From Sambucus nigra (Eukaryota; Streptophyta; Magnoliopsida; Dipsacales; Adoxaceae): a stretch of 64,000 nt of DNA. Position 1 is the first letter of the stretch; each line of letters begins with the position of its first letter. Below the pieces are notes generated by a model. The model saw nothing but the letters and a program-made list of their open reading frames with translations, searched no databases and had not been told where the DNA came from. Position numbers and translations under genes: made by a program. The stretch spans positions 479,673,159-479,737,158 of the forward strand of contig OX422221.1 in the NCBI GenBank assembly GCA_949130495.1. Direction: 5' to 3'. Positions 44,858-55,835 of the stretch are shown piece after piece.

Positions 44858-46447
44858 TGAAAGCGTAGAGTAATTTCCTTTTATATAAAATTCAATAAAT
44901 GACGCGAAAGCGTTGAATGATGGTTCACAAATAAACAAAGCCAAATTTTAATTTCTTCAAAACAAATTAAAATAAGTTAATCCAAGTCCTAGAATTTGCC
45001 TAAGTCATATTTATCAATATTAGCAAGTTAGGCGAAACCAAATTTTAGCAAATGACTTGAATTAAACAACATTATCGAATATTTAATTTAAGTCCAAATT
45101 AAAGTGAGTGTGATGATTTAAACCGAATTTTATCTTGAATTATTCTAAGCATGCATTCTACGTTATTGAAGCAAGATAAAATAAACCAATCACACTACGC
45201 CGCGATGTACGAGGAAAAACCCAAGACGGGAAACAACCTCGGACGGCCCTAGCCACAAATCCACTAGATACGGAATTACAATTATAAGACAAATAGACTT
45301 ACAACGACTGACTCGATCCCTCTCAAGCCTCGACGCTTCTTCTTGTAGACACCTCTTCCTAGCGGATAACCTCGGAACACCATCGCGATCTCGGAATCCA
45401 CCGATGGGGCTTTCTATGGTCACCGTCACCCGTACATGGAGCCTTTCTCCAAGTGGATAGAATTGCAACAAAACGTCTTCTTATTTGATGGATGTAGAAG
45501 CAAACCAAAACTTCTCTTCTTGAATTCGGTAGAGATAAACCGATGCCAAACTCCAAGCAATTTAATATGTAAATAAGAACTTGGACTAAACACAATTAGG
45601 TGTAAACTAGAGTGTGAAGGATTTTCTCTTTGAAAAATTAATACTCAAAACATGAACATTTTCCTAAACCATTTTTGCTCTCAAACTCTCTCTAAGAGAT
45701 AAACTAAGTTGGAAAAGTTATGGAAATGTTGGTTTGGAAAATGTGATTCCCGCACATATTAAAGTCAGTAAAAGTTGGTTAAAAACTAAGTGGGGAAGTG
45801 GGTGAAAAACTGCCAAAAACTGCCAAAAAATTGTTCCCGCCTGACAGCTCGTTCGAACGACAAGTCGTTCGAACGAACTCTCGTTCGAACGAGCTTCTAA
45901 CGACGCACCAGTATGGACTTCGTTAGAATCTCGTTAGAAACCTCGTTAGAATGAACAATCTCGTTCGAACGACATTTCGAACGACAGACCAGTTTAGACT
46001 CGTTGGCAAACTCGTTCGAACGAAACCTGGTTCGAACGAAAAACTCATTCGAACGACATTTCTAACGAACGACCAGAAAGTTTGTAAAATTTGATTTTGG
46101 CCCAGAAACTTTATAAACTTATTTTAAAGTTCTAATTAATTCTTTCTGAGAATAAAACGCAGTTTTTATTAAACCTAACACCCAATAAACTTTGTTACAA
46201 GCTCCTATATATATATATATAATTGCATTCATACCTTGGGAGCATGTAACTATGATTGATGACGTAGAAACGAGGCACACAAACCGGCATTTTGATGAAG
46301 CTTTATACTCTTTGCCGCTACGTCTTCAACAAACACTTCATAGGCTTGAGAATATTACAATTTAAATATTATCCTATGAATAAATGTTTTTGTCCGGAAT
46401 GGAGCCAAAACTATATATGGAATCAATTGGAAATTTGTGTCCTTACA
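44858..46447 (-). repeat. 5' LTR of gag-only element (1590 bp)
   Basis: Partner of 39510-41085. Length difference comes from a short CTGCCAAAAA duplication near 45812 and extra TA units near 46210. Contains the same palindrome array (45849-46072). Confidence 0.95.
45849..46072. repeat. TCGTTCGAACGA palindrome array, 5' LTR of gag-only element
   Basis: Same order of units as 40491-40715 with a few substitutions. Confidence 0.95.
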
Positions 46448-46452
46448 GAGAC
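46448..46452. repeat. TSD of gag-only element, right copy (GAGAC)
   Basis: Identical to 39505-39509. Confidence 0.92.
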
Positions 46453-47015
46453 ACAAACTCCCTACTAACCTCAAACAAATTGTGCAGTGGAAGTTGCTAA
46501 TAAGAACCTCAAAGCAATCATCAACAAGATGATCGAGAGTTACCAAGATTGGGCCAATCGAATCCCTTAAGCCCTCTGGGGCTACTACACTTCAGTTAGG
46601 GCATCTACTGAGGCTACCCCTTACTCTCTAGTATATGACATGGAATTATTCCTACACATTGAGCTAGAAATTCCTTCACTACGCGTCATGCTTGAAAGCA
46701 AAGTCAGCAAGGAAGACTAGGATCAAAGGTGTCTTGTCGAGTTATCACTCTGGGATGAAATGAGACTAAAATATCTATATCATATACAAGGATTCCATCC
46801 CGAATAGCATGAGCATTCAACAAGCGAGTAAAGGACCATGATATCCGAGAAGGGGACTTAGCCCTTAAAGAAATCGTAGAACCCATATGGGATCCCAGAG
46901 GGAAATTCAAGCCTAATTGGAGCCGACCCTACATCATGAAGAAAATGTTATTCGGTGGTGTCACTGTGATCTCTGACCTCGATGGGAAGAGATGGTCCAT
47001 CCAGTCGACCTGGAC
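46453..47015 (+). pseudogene. Tat/Ogre-like integrase, second part
   Basis: Resumes the frame cut at 39509: PQTNCAVEVANKNLKAIINK (catalytic Glu present), then LWGYYTSVRASTEATPYSLV and YDMELFLHIELEIPSLRVML, then a decayed C-terminal segment with LKKSxNPYGIPEG-like sequence. Stops and frame changes show it is dead. With 39203-39509 it forms one integrase gene of a plus-strand Tat/Ogre-like element. Confidence 0.87.
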
Positions 47016-47640
47016 TGTCTCAAGAAGTTCTACCTTTATTTCGAAATCTCAGCACGCTATGACTTTTCTCATCTCCCTTCTATTCTAAAAAAAATCTTCA
47101 TTTACCTCTACTCAGAACTACGTGGGGAATGCTCTTGTAAAAATCCTTTTGAGCTTTCAGAGATGAAACTCATAAATTTTTTTCTCATAGAGGTGCATCG
47201 GCACCTCATACATTTTACATGGGCACGATCCCCTTTTTTTTCCACAAAAAGCTATTCTTTTCCTATCTCTGAGAACGCCAATTCTTTTTTTCATTTACAT
47301 GAACAAAAGGATTATGTATGCCTTAGCTATTGGTATAGATAATTCAAAAGAAAAACTCATCAAGAGTCACAACAATATAATTAAAATCCTTTTTTAATTC
47401 CATTATGGGAAACGTCGGTCCGATTACATGAAATATCATCATAGGGAGTTAAACAACTACCCCCACTAACCTTATTGACCTAAAAATAAAAAAAAAATCC
47501 AAAAGTGCTCATAACCCCACCCCACCCCCCAATTATTCCCACACAACTAAAAAGAAATCAGATTCATAACCAAACAACAAAATGTTCACAAATAATCTCC
47601 AGCTTAACAAAAAATCCTTACTCACAAATGCCATAAGAAC
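47016..47640 (+). other. Spacer between integrase and antisense genes of Tat/Ogre-like element
   Basis: One 116-codon frame (46992-47342) continues past the integrase end but looks like chance reading of AT-rich DNA. No motif recognised. Confidence 0.4.
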
Positions 47641-48136
47641 CAACCACATCATCATCTACATATTTGGGGTCCCCAAACTTTCCTTGATTGGATAGAATAC
47701 CAAAGGCTCTCTATGAAATGATAATCCTGGACCAACCTAGGGAAAACCACAACACCTCCCTCCATGGTGTCAAACATGGCAAGCCATCTCTGCCCGATCT
47801 CTTCAGCCAACAGCTTAGCCACTACCTTACTCCACAATCATTTCATAAAGTCCCCCGAATCTTGCCAAATTCTGCCACCAGATTGGGAAGGAAGGGTCGA
47901 CTGCCGATGACTCTCCTACAAGGAGCCCATTTGTATGCTTAAGCCTTAAGTCAAATCTTCCATAGGAAATAAGTGTAGAACACTAGAAGGCATGATTTAT
48001 TCCCATCCAACTGATGCAGGAGACACCAGGGAAAGTGGAAAAAGGTATGCCGAACGATGGCCAACCAAACATATTGGTATTCCCCCAGTTCTAGAATGGG
48101 TTGTAACTCCACCCACTAGAGAACCGACCAACGCGG
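47641..48136 (-). pseudogene. Antisense gene A of Tat/Ogre-like element, distal part
   Basis: Minus-strand frames (for example 47652-47837) continue the antisense gene whose 5' part is at 51695-52470, on the far side of solo LTR D. They read LAEEIGQRWLAMFDTMEGGV and YKWAPCRRVIGSRPFLPNL. I do not recognise a domain here; assignment to the gene rests on strand and position. Confidence 0.4.
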
Positions 48137-48399
48137 TGTAATACCCCGTATATTTTGGAATAAAATGAAAGCTAATAGGGATTAATTTAATTCAGTGAAA
48201 TTAATTAATCAAGGTTGTGAGTAATTGGAGTCAATATTGTTTATAAATTTTAGAAATGGACTTTAATGATTTAGAAAAAATCAAAAGGGATTTTATTTTC
48301 GGATTGGCGTGTGTCACGTCACAATTAAATATATTTTGAGGGTAAAAATATTTGAGTCACACTTTAAAAGGTATTACGGGCCCGTTTGGGCATTTTAGA

Positions 48400-48401
<2 letters not shown>

Positions 48402-48458
<57 letters not shown>
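48402..48458. repeat. (TA)n microsatellite in LTR D
   Basis: About 28 TA units. Confidence 0.97.
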
Positions 48459-48462
<4 letters not shown>

Positions 48463-48988
48463 GTAGTTATCGAGCTAATTAAATTATGTATTTGGGCTGA
48501 TTTGGGGGTACAAAGTTGGGACCTGAAGTCCAACTCGTGAATTAGGTAAAATATAAGACTAGGAGGAAGAGAAATAACTCCACACTACTAATCATAACCT
48601 AATCCTTGCTGCCCCACTTTAAGAGAGAGAGAGGAACAAAGGTCTAAGAGAGAAATAACACCATAGGAGGAGGAAAAGAGACTTCTCTACACAAATTCAG
48701 GCAAGGATTCTCTTGCCATTCTTATTCAATTCGTGATATTCTTATATAAATGTTAACTCCATGCTTAGATTTAAAGTTGAATCACGTTTTGAGACTGCAT
48801 AACCAACTAGTTGTTTATAGTAAAGATTATTAATTATTGGTATTTAGGTATAAATTCATGAATTAAATGTGTTAAAGGAAGATATTTTGGTTGGGACTAT
48901 TAAACCGAATTATGGGTATTAAAAGTTTGAAGAAGGTTGTCAATGGCGAAAAAAATAGAAAAAGGAGGAAGGGTTGGAAAATAAAGGT

Positions 48989-49066
48989 TGTTCAAACGAC
49001 ACTGAAAGTCGCTCAAACGAGATTAATATGTCGTTGAAACGAGATTGTTATCTCACTCAAACGATC
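48989..49066. repeat. TTCAAACGA-type cluster in LTR D
   Basis: GTTCAAACGAC, GCTCAAACGAGATTA, GTCGTTGAAACGAGATT and ACTCAAACGATC are evenly spaced, degenerate relatives of TCGTTCGAACGA. Confidence 0.7.
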
Positions 49067-49848
49067 ATGGCTTTGGGGATGGAGATAGATATTTTCGTTA
49101 CGAAAGCGTGGTCGCCAATTTTGTATTTTTCTATTATTTTAATTAGTTATGAATTTATTACTGAAGGGTGTCTGAAACCGAAATAATTTGTGAGAATTCA
49201 AATCTGGATTACTTAGAAATGTCCTTAGATGAGTGCAGGACTCGAAAAAAAATTAAGGAACATAATTTTTACCTCGAAATTATATGGGAATGAATTCAAG
49301 GTATGGAATTAGAGTGTTTAGAATGAACAACACTTGAAAATATATGAAATTGGGGATTTCAGATGAAATTAGGATATGGGCTAGATTGAGATGTGATTAG
49401 TAACTTGAATAAAAATATGAATAAAAGTTAATATCTACAAAATTAAGAGTCGGGGTTGTGACTCGAATATTTTTAGGCATAGTGCTATGGGAGTTAGGCG
49501 TGGTGGAGTCGATTTAATTTGTTATATATATAATAAATTATCAAATATCGAATTGATTAAATGGGGTTTGACCTAATAGTGGGACTTTGTGTAATGAATT
49601 CTGAAGGGTGAAGATATGGACCGAATGAGTGAGTATGGGTAGTGTAGTGGGTGATACTACTTAACCATATTAGAGGATTTCTTATATATGTACATATAAC
49701 CCTTTTTACAATAGTTGACTCCTTATATATGTACATATAAAACTTATCGAAAAGGTATCAATAAGCTAATAATTATTAACAATCTAGAATTATTGAAGTT
49801 TGAGTCAAGAGTGCAACATATTCAGATTATTAAATGTATGGGCAAGTG

Positions 49849-49996
49849 GAGTTGGGGATAACTATACCTATAATTGTGTTGGGAAGGCTAGTTTGGGAAT
49901 AAATATACCTATAATGTTTTGAAAAGGTTAGTTTGGGAATAACTATGCCTATAGAAGTTTGGGAAATGTTAGTTAGGAATAACTGTACTAATACAA
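49849..49996 (+). repeat. Minisatellite of about 46 bp, 4 copies, in LTR D
   Basis: A unit like GTTAGTTTGGGAATAACTAT then ACCTATAAT...GTTTTGGGAAG occurs four times with 75-90% identity by eye. Confidence 0.8.
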
Positions 49997-50562
49997 TTAA
50001 AGAAGAAATAAATTATGATTCTAAGGTGATTTAAGTCCAAAAAAGAATTTTATGAGATAATATTTAATCAAAAATTAGTCCTAAGATAACGACTTAAAAT
50101 GACTTATGGAATAATTGACTAAAATGTTATAGTTAAGGTAAGAAGGCTGTAATTATGGATTGAGATTTCCTTGGATTAAAGTAGTTATAGAGTAATTACT
50201 TATATATATTGGATGATAATATGTATTTGTATGTATTTGTGTGGACATACTAATGTTCGTGGACCGTCCTATTGGCTCTAGGGTTCGTGCGTTCAAACCG
50301 GGTACCACATGCAAGCACAGGTGGGCTTGGAGATTCAGTAGGTCATATAGGTACTATGTGGAGGCGCCACCAGTGAGGAGGTAGGTGTTGACGCTGACCT
50401 ATCTCGTATCACCACTAGGTCCTACATAGGGACCGCCCCCAACTTGTGTGTGTTTTGTGATGTCCGGTCAGGAGAAGAGATTCCTCCGGACTTGCCGATA
50501 GAGCATGACCGAGACACCAACGATATATGTCTTTGTGTGTCGCATGTATATATACGAACACA

Positions 50563-50563
50563 T

Positions 50564-50598
<35 letters not shown>

Positions 50599-50610
50599 TA
50601 CATATATATA
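50563..50610. repeat. Compound (CG)n(CA)n(TA)n microsatellite
   Basis: CGCGCGCGCACACACA..., then CATACATATATATATA. Alternating purine-pyrimidine throughout. Confidence 0.97.
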
Positions 50611-51694
50611 TATTTAAATATTATGGTGTACCTTATATGAGAATGTTCCCTTTTAGTCTAAAGATGTAGACAATTCTTAATGATAATAAAGTTGGTTTAA
50701 CAAAATGATTTAGATAATTAAGGATGAAGATGAGTCCTAATGGATAATATGGCAGACAATTATTAATGAGAATAATGATTGAACAATCTAAGAAAGTAGA
50801 CAATTTTTAAAGAGAAATAATATTGGGGCATCCAGTTATTAATTTGAATAATAATTTAGTGAACTAAGAGAATTAAACTTATAGTCTAACGGGGTAGACG
50901 ACAAGGAATATGCATTAAATTAGTAAATGGTCTGAAGAGATAGAGAAGGGTTACAGAATATGATGAGGTAAGAATATACACCTAGTTATGTAAATTATGA
51001 AATTAACATTATAAAATCTATTCGGGGATCAGGGTGTCAGACATGAGTACCCGCTTTTAGTTATTGTATAGCTGAATGGATTATTTTTTACATGACTAAT
51101 TAATAATGGAAGTTACAATTGTCATTTTGATTAAGGATATGCGTAGGATTGCTTGTAAATGAGAGGTGAGGTACTCATTACATGTGAACATCGGTGGGGA
51201 GACGTGAAGTATAAGTTAGTAACAAATTGCATATTTATCGGTGAAAAATCCTTGCACACCTCGGGCCCTGACCCAAATTATAAATATTTTTTCACCAAGG
51301 TATTCTTAATTACGGGGGTAGCAGGACTGGTGTTGGATCAGACTTGCTGTTGCATTGGGCATAGTGCATTTTTCTCCATTGATTCTAGTGTAGGTTGTAC
51401 TTCAACATTTTATAATTTTATTTCAGACTGGGATTTGTATGGGAATGAGACCAAGTGTTTATTTATATCAGTTGTACTTAACTTTACATTATGTACATTG
51501 TATGGTGATTCAGTTTTTATTATTCACGTGTCAAAATAATTTTATTCAAATGTTTTTTTCATTGTGGATTTAAATAGAAAATAAATAAAATTTTTATTTC
51601 TTCAGTTCCGAGAATGGTATAAATTGTTGATATGCCCCCTCTTTGGCGTATCAAGCTTGACCGGCCTTTATGTGAGAAAATATGGGTTGTGACA

Positions 51695-52470
51695 CGTAGA
51701 CATCAAGCCCCATGATCCACAAACCAATTTTCCCAGTTCTTAATAGTTGGGCCAAAGCTGATAAATTAACGAGTGAATAAATTTGGCACAACTGCCAAGG
51801 GGTATTCAGAAGGTATCGCCAAATGGAATTTATCAGACAACGACATGAACTGAATAGCTCGGCTGCCCCTTAGAAAGTCTGAATGATCTTCTGACCAATC
51901 ATCTAGACCGTGCAGGGTCTCTACCAGTATCACCATCATAGGATTGAGACTGTATGACATCCACACAATGATGGCTGAAAGTTAAGGATCCATTAGTAGG
52001 TCCCTAGTCACCAGTAGTAACTTTGAAGTTAAAAAAGGGAAACGACTCCAGTATATCCTGCATCACTAACATCCTACAGACGCACGGAATACAACATATT
52101 TGGGAGGGAAATCATTATGCCAGTAGCCAATAAACGAGCCACCAACGGTGAAATATGGAGAAATTTTACCAACAGTGTCTGATGGGATCGAGAAAATTCA
52201 AGCATGGTCACCGCAACACTGGGATTTACCCCTAGAATAGCAGAAAACTCTTCATAAGTCGGAAAGACTTCGTTCAAGCCAAAACAAAGGACATGATCCT
52301 CGGGGTACCATAATTGTACCACCATTATTAGTATATTCCATCCAAGGGTCCAGTTTCACCATAAAGAAACCCAAACCAGGTTGAAGGTGTCGTAGTCTAC
52401 ACTATACGAGCACATAGCCTTTAAATTCTTGAGTTAAGAGTCGAATTCAACATTCCTAGGAAGAACCATG
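51695..52470 (-). pseudogene. Antisense gene A of Tat/Ogre-like element, proximal part (DUF7745-like)
   Basis: Probable start ATG at about 52470 (MVLPRNVEFDS). The open stretch 52074-52325 encodes VVQLWYPEDHVLCFGLNEVF and PTYEEFSAILGVNPSV. This matches the pattern of DUF7745-type proteins (a line of 'L..FWDP.H..F.F...E..PT.EEFS..LG') found in the antisense region of plant Tat/Ogre elements. The next frames include a 66-codon stretch (51766-51966). Several stops occur, and the gene is cut by LTR D at 51694. Function unknown; domain name from memory. Confidence 0.55.
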
Positions 52471-53039
52471 TTAGAAATGATAAGACAAGAAGCAAGAAAT
52501 AAGCAAAAGAAAGGAAATTTGGATGGATGAAGAAAACACTCCACCTTACCCTTTTTTATACTTGGAAAACTTGGTTAGAGACAAGGGTCTTGCAAAATCC
52601 GAATGAAAAACTACCCCCATCAAGGACAAAGTAATTGGAGAAAATGCAATCAAGCCTTGGGGTGATTGGACTGGATTGACCTGTCGATAGACAGGACAAG
52701 GGGTATGCTGATCAGAATCCCCCCATTTTTAGAAAATCCTTTTTTCCTTCTTTGTCAAAATACAAAACTCAAAAAGTATTTTTATTATCCGAAGTTAGGC
52801 CCGTTCCTCCTATTTTTACTTATCCTTTTAGAAAATATTTTTTTATGTCTTTATAATCCTTTTATAGTTTCAGAAGCAAAGTAAAAAGTGCATTAAGTCA
52901 TTAAAGCAAAGATAAATTGATAAAATCCCATTCCATTCCATAAATATATATTTATATATATATTGCTTCATTACATGTATCTTGCAGAAAAAAACACTAA
53001 AATAGCGGGACTCAGACTGACCCCCACCCCACAAAAAAA

Positions 53040-53085
<46 letters not shown>

Positions 53086-53400
53086 ACCCCCATCCATATG
53101 GTGTACGCACTTTCCCCGTTAATGAATTGAGGAACCCCCGCTACCCGATCCATACCCCTCATTAGATGAAGAAGATTTCACCAAGGAGGAAGGAACAGGG
53201 ATCAAATCCCGAATATGAGCAGTCATTGAAGCAACCCAATCTGGGATTTCTCTCATCCAGGTAGTCAACACATGAAAGTGCTACAAGAAAAAGAAAAATA
53301 ATGAGTCTGAGGAAAAGAAAGAAATCAGAAAGACAAAAGTCAAAGAAATGAAAGTTATACCTCTGGATGAAGGACGTCCTCCGTCAGCCCCAACACCTTT
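52471..53400 (-). other. Spacer between antisense genes A and B
   Basis: Mostly AT-rich with no domain. It holds a long (CT)n run. It could contain the promoter of gene A. Confidence 0.4.
53044..53083. repeat. (CT)n microsatellite
   Basis: About 20 CT units; (GA)n upstream of antisense gene A on the minus strand. Confidence 0.97.
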
Positions 53401-55500
53401 ATATCCATCACATTGGGGAGATGAAGCATAAGCATCGATCCTCCCTCAAGTAGTTTGATGTTGTAGGAGGGAAAAGCAAGTCGCCCGCTGCTGATGTCGA
53501 CGTACCACTCGCACTATGGATAGACCCCACTGGATGACTCGTGACCCTACCAGAAACTATAGGAGGAAGAGGAATAATGTCATATATGCTTGCCAAAATC
53601 ATCCAGGGAGGCACAAAATCGACATAATTGTAGGTTATCACGGTGTTCATATACGACGAGTAAGGCTCTCCATCCATCGCCTCCACCCTCGCCTCCTTCG
53701 GCATCTCCCGCACCCACCTCGTGTCTTTCGAGGGCATCAAAAGTGGCACCATAACCTTATCCTCCACCACTTGTCGGACTACTCTGTCCCCCACATACTA
53801 GCAGTATCCAAACTCGTACTCCATACCTATTCATTCCCCCCGATCACTCTTGTGTGCTGGGTAGAAGTCCTCAGGGATAGAAGGTCACCTGCAAGATTCC
53901 GAACAAAAAATCAATATATGAAAAAGGACATCAAAGAAAAGTCGTCTTAAGACGAAGGCAGAGTTTACCTGATCGATGATCAAGCCATTCAATACTTAAC
54001 GCACCACCACGAAAGAAAGGGACTGCCTCAACTGTCAGTTGGACTTTCATCACCAGTACATACGGTAGAAGCCCCCCACCGACTCATCCTTCAAACCTAT
54101 TAAATAAGAATTAAGCCCAATATCCTCATAGAACCAGTAAAGGTCATCAATAAGAAGAAAGAAATCAAGGAATCAAAAATGAAATAAAGGGAATAAAGGG
54201 AAATGGATGAAGGAAAATGCAAAAAAGATACGTGGCACCAGTAAAGGTCTGTCCATAGCACCGACTAAATGTATCCAAAGACGAATAAAGGGTTGCCAAA
54301 CTAAGGCTTCCCTAATTAAAGAAACGGATATTCGAAAATACCCTTAAAAAGGCAAAAACCACAAGAGACGACATCTCCACTTGTTGCCACCAAAAACCCT
54401 CCAAGCAATAAAAGAATAAATAAATGGGCCATCTGCCGCACCTATAGACCATTGGTCTCATCAATATGCCAACTCAATAAAACCTCTTTCAGAAGAGAGA
54501 GGGATGGATGGAGTCCCCTAAGACTATCTACCTAACATAACCCTGGGCCACCTCCCTTGCCACTGACATCACCCTCAAGGACCAGTCCACCTCTATCCAG
54601 GCCCCTTACAGTCTAGCCTCAACACTTGCTGCAAATCAATGGGAATCACTGTTATCTGACCAAAACCAAAATGCATGGTGTGGGTAGTATCCCACATCCT
54701 CTTTCCCAAGCCACAAAGAACAGCAATCGAAGGAGGCATCTCATCTAATATAGATGCCAAACTGCCAAAACTAGTTGATGAAACCACCTAAAGCCCCATC
54801 GGAGGAAGGTGCTCCCATATGTCTTTAGACCCTGTCGTCCCCTAAGAACGCATGTTCGACATATATATATTAGTCTGTTAAAGAAACAAGAAAAACCCTT
54901 ATCAAAATTCTGAAAAATAAAGGAAATACAAAAAAAAAAAAGAAATACAAAAGGTCATTAACATTTACATAACCACTAGGATTCACCACCCTAGACGATC
55001 GATGGTACGTAGGGTCACGTACAAGAGTCTGCTCGTCCTCAATCGGCTCAAAGAAGTCAAATGAATTCTGATTGCCAGGCTCTAGAGGAACCTTTGTCTG
55101 CCACTCCAAATGTGCCCAGTCATAAACACTCAACCACCCCATGTGGACGACACTGCTTAAAAAAATCTGACATTTCCTAGTCTTAAAAAAGAAAAGAATG
55201 CTAAAACAGTTCTTAGAAAAGAAAGGAGAAGATAAAAGATCTGAAATATGTGAAAAATGAAGAAATATCTCCCTTTTCTATAGGAGGCTAAGGGGCATGC
55301 CGATCGGTAGTCCCTGACCACATACTGATCATCATTGCCCCTTCACCTACCCGAGGTAGTCCAAAAGACTGTGACGCTTCCATTTGGCAACCCCTACACC
55401 CTGCTGATTGGCACCTCCCTGAAATTTCGAACAAAAAATACAAGAAAATACTAAAAAATCCCCATAAAATTCCTAAAATTGCCAAATAAATTTCAGGACA
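53401..55500 (-). pseudogene. Antisense gene B of Tat/Ogre-like element: plant mobile domain-like
   Basis: Several exon-like blocks on the minus strand. Near 55430-55290, after an acceptor-like TTTCAG, is a short block. 55142-54950 begins MGWLSVYDWAHLEWQTKV. 54790-54240 carries LCGLGKRMWDTTHTMHFGFG, ITVIPIDLQQVLRLDCKGPG and GSLSLATLYSSLDTFSRCYG, which I recognise as the plant mobile domain (PMD) plan: W..TTHTFHF..GE.T.TP.D, then ALATLY..L...SRG. 53794-53408 begins GDRVVRQVVEDK, the basic C-terminal part. Stops and frame changes occur throughout. PMD proteins occur both in plant TEs and as host silencing-related proteins. This copy is opposite in strand to integrase. Confidence 0.6.
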
Positions 55501-55835
55501 TTATTTCACTAAGAAAATCATTTTTCAAGCTTTAAAATTCCCAACCGAATTAATACCATGCGTTCTCCCATATCTTAAACCCCATAATTCTATAATTGAA
55601 TACCATAATTATTTCCCCATTAGAATTCTCAAATCCAACTTCCCCAATGGAACTTTAAGCGAATCGGATATCTCACCAAAAAGTCTCCAAGGGACACAAC
55701 TGAAATAAAAAATATCCCCAGCAGGGATACATCTAATCCTCAGAATAATATCTTTTTCCCAGAGGAGTTTTCAAATTTTCCCAGGTGAACTATACTCCAA
55801 ACTCTCAGACTAAGCTTTGACCTGCAAAATTTCCC
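55501..55835 (+). other. Spacer between antisense gene B and tandem array
   Basis: No ORF or motif recognised. Towards 55840 it grades into the 48-bp array. Confidence 0.4.

Larger units (their letters stand above)
39510..46447 (-). mobile_element. Complete gag-only (TR-GAG) Sirevirus-like element, 6938 bp
   Basis: Two LTRs (39510-41085 and 44858-46447), exact TSD GAGAC, PBS for initiator tRNA-Met, polypurine tract, and one gag reading frame on the minus strand. Protease, integrase, RT and RNase H are all absent: from the end of gag (42841) to the 3' LTR (41085) there is only non-coding DNA. I count about 29 substitutions in about 1.57 kb of LTR (about 98% identity), so it is the youngest element that can be dated here. 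It must rely on pol from an autonomous relative. Such elements have been described in plants as TR-GAG. It is inserted in the integrase of the Tat/Ogre-like element. Confidence 0.93.
48137..51694 (+). repeat. Solo LTR D, TGTAATACCCC type (about 3558 bp)
   Basis: Starts TGTAATACCCCGTATATTTT and ends near GGGTTGTGACA. Flanks CGCGG and CGTAG match at three of five positions; both differences are C-to-T or G-to-A at a CpG, as expected from methylation decay of a TSD. There is no interior sequence, so it looks solo. It shares the LTR start and a GA-rich tract at about 48620 with LTRs A, B and E, but its middle differs, so it is another subfamily. It interrupts antisense gene A. Confidence 0.65.

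Noticed and set aside
51159..51539. 126-codon plus-strand open frame at the end of LTR D
   Set aside because: Lies inside a solo LTR, has no recognisable domain, and sits in AT-rich DNA; chance frame.
53516..53950. 144-codon plus-strand open frame
   Set aside because: Mirror of the plant-mobile-domain-like minus-strand block; His/Pro/Arg-rich composition typical of a shadow frame.
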